A DNA stretch of 64,000 bases, from NCBI RefSeq assembly GCF_000420945.1, contig NZ_ATVX01000003.1, forward strand, positions 186,001-250,000, given 5' to 3'. Positions within the stretch are counted from its first letter, which is position 1. Each line of letters starts with the position of its first letter. The notes under the pieces are model-generated. The model saw only the letters and a program-made list of their open reading frames with translations. It was not told where the DNA came from and searched no databases. This document shows, in pieces, positions 1-9,600 of the stretch. The position numbers were made by a program, and so were the translations under genes. The DNA comes from Butyrivibrio sp. VCB2006. Its GTDB lineage: Bacteria; Bacillota; Clostridia; Lachnospirales; Lachnospiraceae.

Positions 1-21
1 ATTATCAATGATTTTTGGCAT
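1..21 (-). CDS. TetR-family regulator, N-terminus only (partial)
   Basis: Only the first seven codons (MPKIIDN) lie in the window; the gene continues past the left edge. An AAAGGA Shine-Dalgarno sequence stands 7 bases before the ATG. MPKIIDN is a common opening of TetR/AcrR repressors in Clostridia, and the perfect 34-base palindrome just upstream would suit a TetR operator. An autoregulated TetR-type repressor is inferred. Seven residues cannot exclude another family. Confidence 0.45.
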
Positions 22-36
22 ATTTTTATCCTTTAT

Positions 37-70
37 GAACGTGTTCGTTATAATTATAACGAACACGTTC
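37..70. promoter_or_regulatory. 34-bp perfect palindrome, probable repressor operator
   Basis: Two 17-base arms (GAACGTGTTCGTTATAA and its exact reverse complement) meet without a spacer. The palindrome lies 16 bases upstream of the minus-strand ATG at 21, where the promoter of that gene should be. Long symmetric sites of this kind are typical of TetR-family operators, so autoregulation of the partial gene at the left edge is inferred. There is no T-run, so it is not a terminator. Confidence 0.6.
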
Positions 71-94
71 ATTTTAAACAATCCTGCGTTTATC

Positions 95-141
95 ACAAAA
101 AAATAGCGGTATTTCTGTGCATTAGCACTAGAAAAACCGCT
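95..141 (-). terminator. Rho-independent terminator of the ylmH-like gene
   Basis: On the minus strand an interrupted stem (AGCGGT at its base, GTGC/GCAC at the tip) is followed by a run of seven T. It begins 8 bases after the stop codon of the S4-domain gene. Confidence 0.7.
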
Positions 142-148
142 TGTATTG

Positions 149-958
149 CTACTTGAAAAGTTTTACCGAAACAAATAGTCTCCCTTTTCTGGTAGTATTT
201 GTAGTTCCCTGATAAATAAATTTTCCATGGCCCCTCACAGATACTCTGGCACCGGCTTTCAAGTCGTAGCCCCCGCTATAAGCTGTCCTTCCGTCAATAA
301 ATACGGATTCGCTTTCTATGAGTTTCTGTGCCTCTGATCTGGATAGATGATAAACAAATGCAAGTATTGCATCGATTCGCTCGGAAGCTACACTTCCTGA
401 TATTTCCTCGAACTTCGGCTTGATATCGCATTCCGCTGTATTTACAATCTGACTTCTAACTGAGGTATGTCTGATTCGAATAAGCTCTTTTTCCAGCATA
501 TTTGCAATATCCGGAGTAGTAAATACGTAGCTTTCCTTGTCCCCAGCCAGAATATCGCCAATCTGATCCCTCTCTATACCAAGGTTCATAATGCTTCCTA
601 GATAGTCTCTGTGATTAAGATCATCTGCAAACTTGTTATTAAGTGGCTTTATATGAACACATTTAAGGACTTCATTTTCCTGTTTTTCAGATAAAAGAAA
701 TGTCTCTTCATCCATGTAATCCGGCAAAAAGCAGATCATGGCCCTTTCTGCATCTTCCATTCCGCCATAAACAACGTACTTTGCGCCACAATATTCATGC
801 ACATTAGAAGGCACCTTCTCAGATGCAAGTATCTGGTAAAACATTGCTATTTCTGATAATGACAGAAAATCCGTATGTGTTACAAAGCCGTTCATATAGG
901 CTTTTGTGGCAAGGTCCCTTATCCTGCCTGCCAAAAAATCTTTTGTTTTTTCTTCCAT
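149..958 (-). CDS. YlmH-like RNA-binding S4-domain protein
   Basis: A 269-residue protein whose C-terminal third (about residues 190-250) is an S4 RNA-binding domain (SERIDAILAFVYHLSRSEA, then VFIDGRTAYSGGYDLKAG). The N-terminal two thirds match the YlmH layout common in Clostridia. YlmH-type proteins bind the ribosome or tRNA and have been linked to rescue of stalled 50S subunits; that role is carried over from the family. A GTG start at 1000 would add 14 residues (MAYLLVTDYNYGIF), but MEEKTKDFLAGRIRDLA at 958 is the usual family N-terminus, so that ATG is preferred even though its ribosome binding site is weak. The gene follows the clostripain gene in the same direction and ends at its own terminator. 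Confidence 0.72.
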   Translation of the reverse strand: MEEKTKDFLAGRIRDLATKAYMNGFVTHTDFLSLSEIAMFYQILASEKVPSNVHEYCGAKYVVYGGMEDAERAMICFLPDYMDEETFLLSEKQENEVLKCVHIKPLNNKFADDLNHRDYLGSIMNLGIERDQIGDILAGDKESYVFTTPDIANMLEKELIRIRHTSVRSQIVNTAECDIKPKFEEISGSVASERIDAILAFVYHLSRSEAQKLIESESVFIDGRTAYSGGYDLKAGARVSVRGHGKFIYQGTTNTTRKGRLFVSVKLFK

Positions 959-1013
959 AAAAATCCCATAATTATAGTCAGTGACCAGTAAATAAGCCAC
1001 TGACTATTTTTCT

Positions 1014-3509
1014 TTAATATTCTAATGCCGGTGTCCAGTACTCTTCACCATAGATGTCTGTAAAGCAATACATAACTACAGTCTTGCCATCTCCTACAGG
1101 AAGATTGTTGATCACCATTTCTGAAACAGGCTTGTCTACCGTAACCTGCTCTCCCAGGAAATAGCTGTCCTGATAGTTTTGGTTGTAATCATAGAAATCG
1201 CAGACATAGTCAATTGTATCGCCTTCCTGAATTTCAGTAAGACTCTTGGCAACTGTTTCTGTTTCGCCATTTACATAATCATAAACCGCGCCTGCTACAA
1301 ATCCATCTTCATTTTCAGAATTAAATACGATGATGAGATTAGCTCTATCCCCGTTGAGCAAACATGGAACGCGGCCTGTTATTGCGTAGCTGTTCTCATC
1401 TCCCTGGATATCTTCTACGTAGAAGGCTACTATCTGTCCGTCAATTGCAAGCCATGTCTTGTCATCGGGAGCAAGAAGATTTCCATCCTCGTCAAACTCA
1501 AAGGTTGTATCCATTCCAAGGTCCACATAGCCCTCACCGTCATCATAGAACATGTGAAGCTTCAGGTCATTAACAAGCTTCCACTGATCCTCAGTAAGTG
1601 AGATGCAGGTATAATCCTCTGCATTCGGTGCCCATACAAGAGCTGTAGGATCAAAATGATGCTCTGCAATGTAGGAAGACGCCTGGTCTACATCTAGACT
1701 CTTTCCAAGGAAGGATGAGTTTGAAGATGTGAGACCTGAAATGCTGCTCATATCGCTGGTAAGGAATCCTGACAAAAGCTGCATCAGCATGTCTGATGAA
1801 ACGCTTCCGCCGGCACTTGTTGTACCTGCAGAAGAAGTGGTTGGTGTTCCAAACAGTGATGCCATCGGACTTCCTGTTCCGCCGGCTGCTGCCTGTCCGC
1901 CAACTCCCATTGCCGCAAAGTTCTGAATACATTTAGCATAATTTTCATCCATTCCGATGGCCTCGTAGGTTCCAACCATGGAATCTACCTTTGAAGCCTT
2001 CTGATAAGGGAAGTAGATAGAAAGACCGTATGCATTTGTCATGTTTGAGCTGGTTCTGTTGTACTTGATAGCACCCTTAAGGGCCTCTGCCAGCTCTTTT
2101 GCCTCATCTGTTCCAATCCTGTTTGCAAGGTCTACAAGGTCCACCTGATCGATTCTGGATGAAGTAGCAAATTCTCTTGTGCTGCTACGAGCATTTGAAA
2201 CTGTAGCATAGTCACTGGTGATCATCTCAGAAGTATTCTTGGAGAAATCTGCCAGTTCAGCAGGTACTGTCTGAGAAAGCTCAGCCAGATCTATCAAAGA
2301 AAGTGTTGTCTTCTGTCCGGGACAAGACTGGGCGCAGGCATTTGTGAAGGCATCAATGATGTTCTTGCCAATCTCAGTTGTTTCCATGGAAGTGTTGCTT
2401 CCAAGAGCTGAAAGCCAACTTGTGTAATACCAGCCAACACCTGGTTCTGTCTCCTCAGAGGCAACAAGGTAATCTGCGTAGTTTGAAACTACAAGGGCAT
2501 TCTCTACGGTAGCCATAAGGCATGTATCAAAGCCTACAAAATCAAAGGTTACTCCGCCGTCCTTGAGCGCAGTATTAATTCCTGCAAGAGACATCGCTCC
2601 TGCCGAAGAGAACTTCTCATCATAACCGTAGCCACCGGTTGATCCGCCGCCGTGATTCCAGAAAATAAAGTCATATCTGTCTGCAGGGAAATTAGATGCT
2701 CCCCATTTAATAAATCCTGAAAGTGTATCTGCCTTGGTCATAGGAACACTGCCAAGGTTATCTCTAAGGCAAATGAGCTTGCCGTCCTTTACCTGATAAA
2801 TCTGGTTAGTTGAGCTTGAAATAACATTGTTCTGCCACTGCTTGGCTCCACCAGTATAGAGGATAAGGTTGATCTTATCATCGAACTTGGCTGCCAGCAT
2901 TTCCTGAATATCCTTGGAAGCCATTCCGCCTCTGGACTCAAGGTCTGCACCGCACATATAAACCATGATGGTGATGGTATCCTGACCATTGCCCTTAATT
3001 ACAGTGCGCTTCGCTCTAGCTGCAGATGCTACAGAAGTATTGAGCTTTCCGGTGTTTGGTGTATCACTCCAGCTTGCAGATGCCATACTTCCGCCTGAAT
3101 ATGAACCTGATCCACCGCCTAACATGGATCCAAATAGTGACAACATACTACCGTCATAGCCATTAGAAAAACCTGTTGTGGTCTGCGACTGTGACGATGT
3201 TGTTGTGGTCTGAGTTGTTGTCTGGGGAGCTGTTTCAGTATATGAAACTGTATCCGTTCCGCCTCCTCCCAGCAGAGATGTTAAGCCTCCGCCGCCTCCC
3301 AGAAGCAGGAAAAGAACTATAATGATCATAAACAGTGGGCTTCTTCCACCGGATCTTTTCATTCCACCATCATTTCCGTTTCCCGAGCTGCTGCCGGAAT
3401 ATCCGTTGGTGCTGCCGACAGGACCGGTCCCAAGGCCGTCGCCTCTTCTATGGACGCCGCTTCCTCCTGTTCCCACATTCTTTTTTCTTCCTACAGGTCT
3501 ATTTTCCAT
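1014..3509 (-). CDS. Clostripain-family (C11) cysteine peptidase, membrane anchored
   Basis: An 831-residue protein. Residues 1-56 form a Gly/Ser/Arg-rich cytoplasmic stretch, followed by one hydrophobic segment (58-70) and a Gly/Thr/Ser-rich linker to about 170. The peptidase C11 domain starts near 178 (TITIMVYMCGADLESRGG). The expected catalytic pair is visible: His286 in FWNHGGGSTGGYGYD and Cys330 in FDTCLMATVENA. Clostripains cut after arginine or lysine and usually self-process; here the catalytic part should face outside, tethered by the N-terminal helix. The C-terminal part, after about 560, is a Ser/Thr-rich linker and a domain I cannot assign. AGGAGG lies 7 bases before the ATG. The substrate is unknown; the type II topology without a signal-peptide cleavage site is an inference. 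Confidence 0.8.
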   Translation of the reverse strand: MENRPVGRKKNVGTGGSGVHRRGDGLGTGPVGSTNGYSGSSSGNGNDGGMKRSGGRSPLFMIIIVLFLLLGGGGGLTSLLGGGGTDTVSYTETAPQTTTQTTTTSSQSQTTTGFSNGYDGSMLSLFGSMLGGGSGSYSGGSMASASWSDTPNTGKLNTSVASAARAKRTVIKGNGQDTITIMVYMCGADLESRGGMASKDIQEMLAAKFDDKINLILYTGGAKQWQNNVISSSTNQIYQVKDGKLICLRDNLGSVPMTKADTLSGFIKWGASNFPADRYDFIFWNHGGGSTGGYGYDEKFSSAGAMSLAGINTALKDGGVTFDFVGFDTCLMATVENALVVSNYADYLVASEETEPGVGWYYTSWLSALGSNTSMETTEIGKNIIDAFTNACAQSCPGQKTTLSLIDLAELSQTVPAELADFSKNTSEMITSDYATVSNARSSTREFATSSRIDQVDLVDLANRIGTDEAKELAEALKGAIKYNRTSSNMTNAYGLSIYFPYQKASKVDSMVGTYEAIGMDENYAKCIQNFAAMGVGGQAAAGGTGSPMASLFGTPTTSSAGTTSAGGSVSSDMLMQLLSGFLTSDMSSISGLTSSNSSFLGKSLDVDQASSYIAEHHFDPTALVWAPNAEDYTCISLTEDQWKLVNDLKLHMFYDDGEGYVDLGMDTTFEFDEDGNLLAPDDKTWLAIDGQIVAFYVEDIQGDENSYAITGRVPCLLNGDRANLIIVFNSENEDGFVAGAVYDYVNGETETVAKSLTEIQEGDTIDYVCDFYDYNQNYQDSYFLGEQVTVDKPVSEMVINNLPVGDGKTVVMYCFTDIYGEEYWTPALEY

Positions 3510-3626
3510 ATGCTGCCTCCTAAATCAGATGAAAACTACAATTTTCATTCAACTTATCTTAGTTTTCTCGAATTATCGCACTTTACATTATACTATATTT
3601 TATTTGCGATAAATTCTTATAACAGA

Positions 3627-3659
3627 AAAAGTTCAAGTCAATTTACGACTTGAACTTTT
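3627..3659 (-). terminator. Rho-independent terminator of the GH30/GH43 gene
   Basis: A perfect 13-base inverted repeat (AAAAGTTCAAGTC with a 7-base loop) lies about 15 bases after the stop codon. The stem itself ends in a T-run on the minus strand. Confidence 0.8.
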
Positions 3660-3674
3660 CCTGAACATTTTATC

Positions 3675-6600
3675 TTATTTTACGAGGTGGCCTAATTCGT
3701 CAAACGTATACTTTTGACCCCATTTTGTGATTGTTTCATTTCTGGCCATTGCTCCATCTGACTTTGCATAGTACTTGTAGTCTCCTGACTCTATCCAGGC
3801 ACTTGTCTGCAGAACACCCTTGTCAGAAAGACAGTAGGTCTTTCCATCTACATCGACAAATCCGGTCTGCATTATTCCATCTTCATCAAAGTAATATTTG
3901 GATCCCCACTTATTTATCCATTCGCTCTTAGCAACTGTTCCATCAGACTTAACATAATACTTATTGCCATTCTCTGTAATCCAGTTGCTGGTCTGACGTG
4001 CTCCACTTGCTGAGAAATAATATGTAGCTCCGTCTGCATCAACAAATCCGGTCTGCATTACTCCGTTTTCATCAAAGTAGTATACTGCACCCCATCTTGT
4101 CATCCAACCGGTTACCATCTTACCATCTTTGTCGAAGTAATATTTATTGCTTCCATCTTCAGCAAAGAGACTTGTCTGTTTAGCACCCTTTGAATTGAAG
4201 CAGTAATAAACTCCGTCAACCTTCTGTATTCCTTCAAGAGTCTTACCGTCTTCAGTTTCGTAGTATGTAGCTTCCCACTTTGTGTACCAGCGGCCGTTTG
4301 TATATCCAAGGCTCTCTTTTTCTTTATCCATAGAGTCCTTGATAACGGCAATGAAGCTAAGTACCGGATCAGGATTTCCAGTCTTGGCAACGCTTACTGT
4401 AACCTTTGTATCCTCTGTAACTTCAAAGCTTACTGTCTCAAGCCTTGCGCTATCTGAAGATCCAAGAGTAAAGTTCTTCTGTGCAAGAGAATTACCTGCC
4501 TCATCTGTAACTGTAATTCTTGTAGGTCTTGAAGTGTTCCACCACTCCTGGAATCCCTCTGCTACTGTGTACTGACCCTTCTCAAGAGTAAATACATAGT
4601 CGATTGTCTTGTTACCTGCTGCCCAGAAACCATGTCCCCAAATATCGGAACCTGAATTCTTGTAACCAACATCGTAGCTCTCTGCATTCTCTGAGCTTCT
4701 TACGCCGTTATAACCTGACACCCCTGTCACCGTGAAGTCTTCGTCTGCGGCTGTATTTCGAATCTGCCTTCCAAGTACCTTCCTTGCAGCTGTAAGATAA
4801 TCTGCTTCCTCATCACCCAAAACGTTTCTTGAAGCACTGTCGTAGAAGTAGATCATCTTATCAGGAATCATGCTTACTGTATGGGTAAAGCTTCTGTTGT
4901 AATCAGCTATAACACCTGTAACTTCTACATCGCCAACAAGGTCAGCTGCGTCTGTATTCCATGTAACTGCTTTGGTTACTACGCTTCCATCTGAAAGAGT
5001 AAGCTCAATTTCTGATGGGAGTTTATAGGCCAAATCTTCCTTGGAAAGAGCATATGTAGGAAGCCCGGTATTTATCTCAAATACCCCCTTGTTCTCAAGC
5101 TCATCCAGAGTCCAGTTAGAATAGCTTCTAAGAGCAATTCTGTTACCTGCAAGGAACTCAACAGGGAGCCAAACGTATCTTGATTCGCTGAGATCTCCTG
5201 AATTCCATCTATCACCCATGTAGATGAACTTTCCAGCTGCTGCATCTACTGGGAATACGCAAGTAGACTGAGTTCTGTAAGTTGTATTTGCACCTGAATC
5301 TGTACAAGGATTATTAACTGTTGTCCAAGGTCCCATTGGGCTTTCAGCATATGCATAGCTTGCAGGGTTTGGATCCCATCCTGTACAGCCTGATGTGATC
5401 ATATAATAGGTTCCGTTGTACTTGAACATTGCGGGAGCTTCTCTTGATGCACCTGCAAAGTTGAGTGTAAAGTCTTCCCCAAGTACCGCATGTTTCTGAT
5501 CGTTTGCAAGGTATGTGTACTCATCATTGAGCTTGGCAATATACATATTTGTATTGCCGTCAGATGAATACATTACATAAGCTGTTCCGTCATCATCCTT
5601 GAAGACGTTCATATCTCTTACTGAGCCCCATGCTGACTCGTCGCTATCCCACTGATGATCTGCTGTCTCTGAGTAGTTAAGCTTGTAAGCTCCAAGGAAT
5701 TTGAATGGTCCATAAGGTGAATCTGAAATAGCCACACCTGCTCTGGCTTTTCCATAATTTGATCCGGTCGGATTACTCTTGGTATTTCCATCGCAGTGCC
5801 ACCACATTACATACTTGCCAGTCTTATCATTATAGAGAACCTTAGGTCTCTCCATAACAGTTCTGTCAGCTGCGATATTCCAGTATACTTCTTCAAGCTT
5901 GTTATCATACTGGGAGTCATCTGCTGCCTGTCCCTTGTAATCTCCATAGAGTGTTGCAAAATACTCGTCCTCTTCGAAGATTGAAAGATCTGCCTGATAG
6001 CCAGCCTCCTTGAACTTGCCATAATTTTCATCAGCTATAGGAATTGCCTTAAAAGGAACTCCCTCATCTGTCCAGTTGTAAAGATCCGTTGAGGTGTAAA
6101 GATGTACACCTACAACCGGCTGATAATCATAAGTCTTATCTTCACCGTACCAATAGTACTTGGTTACTCCATCGATAGTGAACTGCTGAATCTGTCCACC
6201 ATGAGCCTGAACTTGAACTCCGTTGTTATCGTATAATGGAGCACCCTCTACACCTGTGATTGAAGTGTAGTTAATAATGTAAGTTTCATAGAGGTTTTCA
6301 AATGCTTCCTTCAAGTTCTTGTAAGCCTCTTTAATTGCAGCTGTATCTGTACTGTTTGCATCAATGAGAGCCTTTGCTGCCTCTTCTGCTTCTTCAAATG
6401 CCAAAAGAGTTTCTTTTGTATAGGTCTTACCTTCCATTGCACTGCGATAGCTTTCAATAGCTGCTCTCAATGTATTTACATCATACTCTGGAACTGCTTT
6501 TACAATAATGTAGCTAAGCAGAGGATCCACATAGGAACTTGTTCTGTTTGTAGCATAAGCATAAAGATTAAGTGTTCCATCTGTAACTTCTACGTTGTAG

Positions 6601-9600
6601 GTTCTCTCCACAAGTGAGTTCTGTCCAAGGTTAAGACCGGACTCAACACATGTTCCCTCGATGTCATAGCTTATATCTCTTGCACTCCAAGGGCTCTTAA
6701 CGCCGATGGTTACGAGATACTCATTGTTACTTCTGTCAGGCATTTCGAAGCTGTAGTAAAGTCCGCTCACGCCTTTCTCATATGTCCAACCCTTATCTGA
6801 CATATATGCATAGGTTCCTGTAAGTGAGCCATCAGATGATCCGCCGTTTACTCTTACACCGTACTGCTCATCTGTTTCATATCCCCACTTAAGGCCTGTT
6901 TCTGCATCAACTGCTACTTCCTGGTCTGTAACTGTCTGATAAAGGCCAAGTGAATAACCGTCTGGAACAACTGTTGTATCTTTACTTGCAACATCTACAA
7001 GGTAGAGAACATAATCATTTGCTGCGATTTCTTCCTCTGAGAACTGATTTCCATCTGTGTCTACAAATTCTGAAATCTCTTTTACCAAAAGATCTACATC
7101 GTCCTGAGTTGTAGCTGCTCTGAGCATAAGCTTCTGAGCTCTCTCTAAAAGAGAATTAAGTCTATCAATCTTTGACTCTGAATACTGAGCTGTATCTACT
7201 GCCTGAGCTTTTGCAAGAGCACTCTTAAGCTCATCAAGTTTTAAGTTCTTCTGGATCCTGATAAATGAAAGAACCGGGTCAGGACCACCATTTTTGCGAA
7301 CTGAGAAGGTTACATTTCCCGCCTCAGCAAGGCTATAGCTGTATACAGGTGTGTTCCAGTTGTTGTTACCATTCTTGGCATTTGTATTTCCAAGAAGTGC
7401 CTCACCGTTATCTGTTACTGCGTAAACAGACATTGGCCTTGACTGATTCCACCACTCCTTGAAGCCGAAGGTAAGTGTATAGTCACCTGCTTCAAGCGGC
7501 ACTGTGTAATCGATACTCTGATTAGAATATGCATACCATCCATATGCCCATGGGTCATCGTCTGAGTTGTTGTATGCGCCGTAGTCTGCAAGTCTTCCCC
7601 AAGTTCCATCATACTTCTGGTCCGGAACCTCATTGAAAAGATCTGCATAGGAATCCATTGTCTTGTATGAAGTATGTCCTACTTCATTGTCGTTACAGTC
7701 GATGTACCAAGCCATGTTAGGTTCAACGTACTTGATGGAGAAAGTTACTTCGTAGCCATATCCGTCAAGATTTCCTGTAACTTCTTTTGCTGAAGAAAGA
7801 TCTACACCATCGAGATCCCAGGTTACATTTGCATTAATTGTATTATTCTTACTTGTCTGAACGCTTACTGTCTTAGGAAGAACAGGAAGAGTTCCCTTTA
7901 CTGCATAAATAGTGCTCTCATCTACAGAAACTACTGTCTCTGCGCTACTATCATAGGTAACACCCTCAATAATATATGTTGTGATTGAGTTAGCTTTAAG
8001 TGTTGCTGATACGTTCTTGGAAGCTCTGTCTACAACGATATTGTCTATAGCTGTAACATCAGCCCAGTTCTCACCGTCTGCTCTGCTTCCGCTTGTACGG
8101 ATAGCTGTTACCTTGTCACCAATCTCAGAGAAATCCTGAAGATTGAATTTCCAGGTCTGATCTGAACCTGCTGTATTAACAGCAACAACTACAACTTTTC
8201 CTTCCTTGGGATCAAAAGCTGCTACTGTAGAATCACTTGAAGCAATGATTGCATATCCCGGTCTGATGTATCTTGAGAACTGGCCAAATGCGTAGTACTT
8301 CTTGCTAAGAAGAAGCTCCTGGTTATCATGATCTGCGATGGCAATTCCCCAGAAACCATCACCGTTTGAAAGCATATTTTCAACAGATTCTCTGGTTGCT
8401 GTGTCAAACTCGTTATTTGAATCAATGTGGATATCTACTGCATCCCACATGATCCATGCTGAAGGCATCATGCCATTAACGTCTGTAATGATTCTCTGTG
8501 CAAAACCAAGGCCTGCTTTCATCTCACCGGCATTTGATCCTGCTTCGAAAGTCCCATCAACTTCGCTCATCCAAAGGTTCTTTCCTGCAGACTCTGAAAG
8601 CGCCTTAAGTCCTGCTCTGTTTGATCCGCTGTAGGTATGAGCGTCAATTCTGTCCACAACCTCTTTTGCCTCGTCTGTAAGAGCGTTAAAAGAGGTAATG
8701 GCTGTATCGATGCTTGTCTCATCAGATGCTGAGATAAGAATATCAATACCCTTTTTCTCAAGCTCTTTATTAAGTTCAACAAGTATTCTTGACTGAGACT
8801 CTCCGATATCAAAGTGGCAGCCTTCCTGTTTGTTGTTAAAGGCTGACCAGTAATTGGTATAAGGCTCATTCATAGGTGTTGTACTCTGGAAGTTTATAAC
8901 ACCTTCGTCAGCCCAGTGCTCGATTACATCTGCCATGTAGCAGGCAAAAGCTGTATAAGAATCTGATCTTAAGTTATCTACACTTGGATCAACTCCGCCT
9001 GATGAGCAGCCTGACACTGTCATGAAATATGGTGGTGAATTGGAGAATGCTTCACCAATAAACTCATCGCCTGCTGCCTGTGCTGCTGCAATAAGAACGT
9101 TCATCTGATTCTTATCAGCATCCCAGTCATAGTTCCAAGCGTAGCCGCATTCGAAATCAGCTCTTGCAAAGTTGGTTTCATAATACTCAGCACTCTCTTT
9201 TTCCAGATTGATCTTGGTTACGTCTGTGGCATAACCGGGAACAATTGAGTCTGATCTCTTAATGTGCTCTCCGTGAAGGAAATCACTGCTCTCTGGAAGT
9301 ACTCCCTCTTCTCCGGACTTAATAAGAGCCATCTTAACAAAGTCGAGGCACCAGTCACCGTCTGCTCCGCCGATATCAATCTTATTAACACCGCTCTTAA
9401 GTTCTACATTCTCAAATGTAACAACATAGAGCATGTTGTTATTTCCTGAAGCTACAAGGTTCTTGTTTACCTCAGAAGCAGATACTGTATAGATCTTAGG
9501 CTCTGCTGAAACTGTTTCTAAAAGGTTGTCTTCTGATATCTGCTCAACGTTTACGTCAACCTCGACCTCATTATCAGCACTTACAGATGCAGCTTCAACT

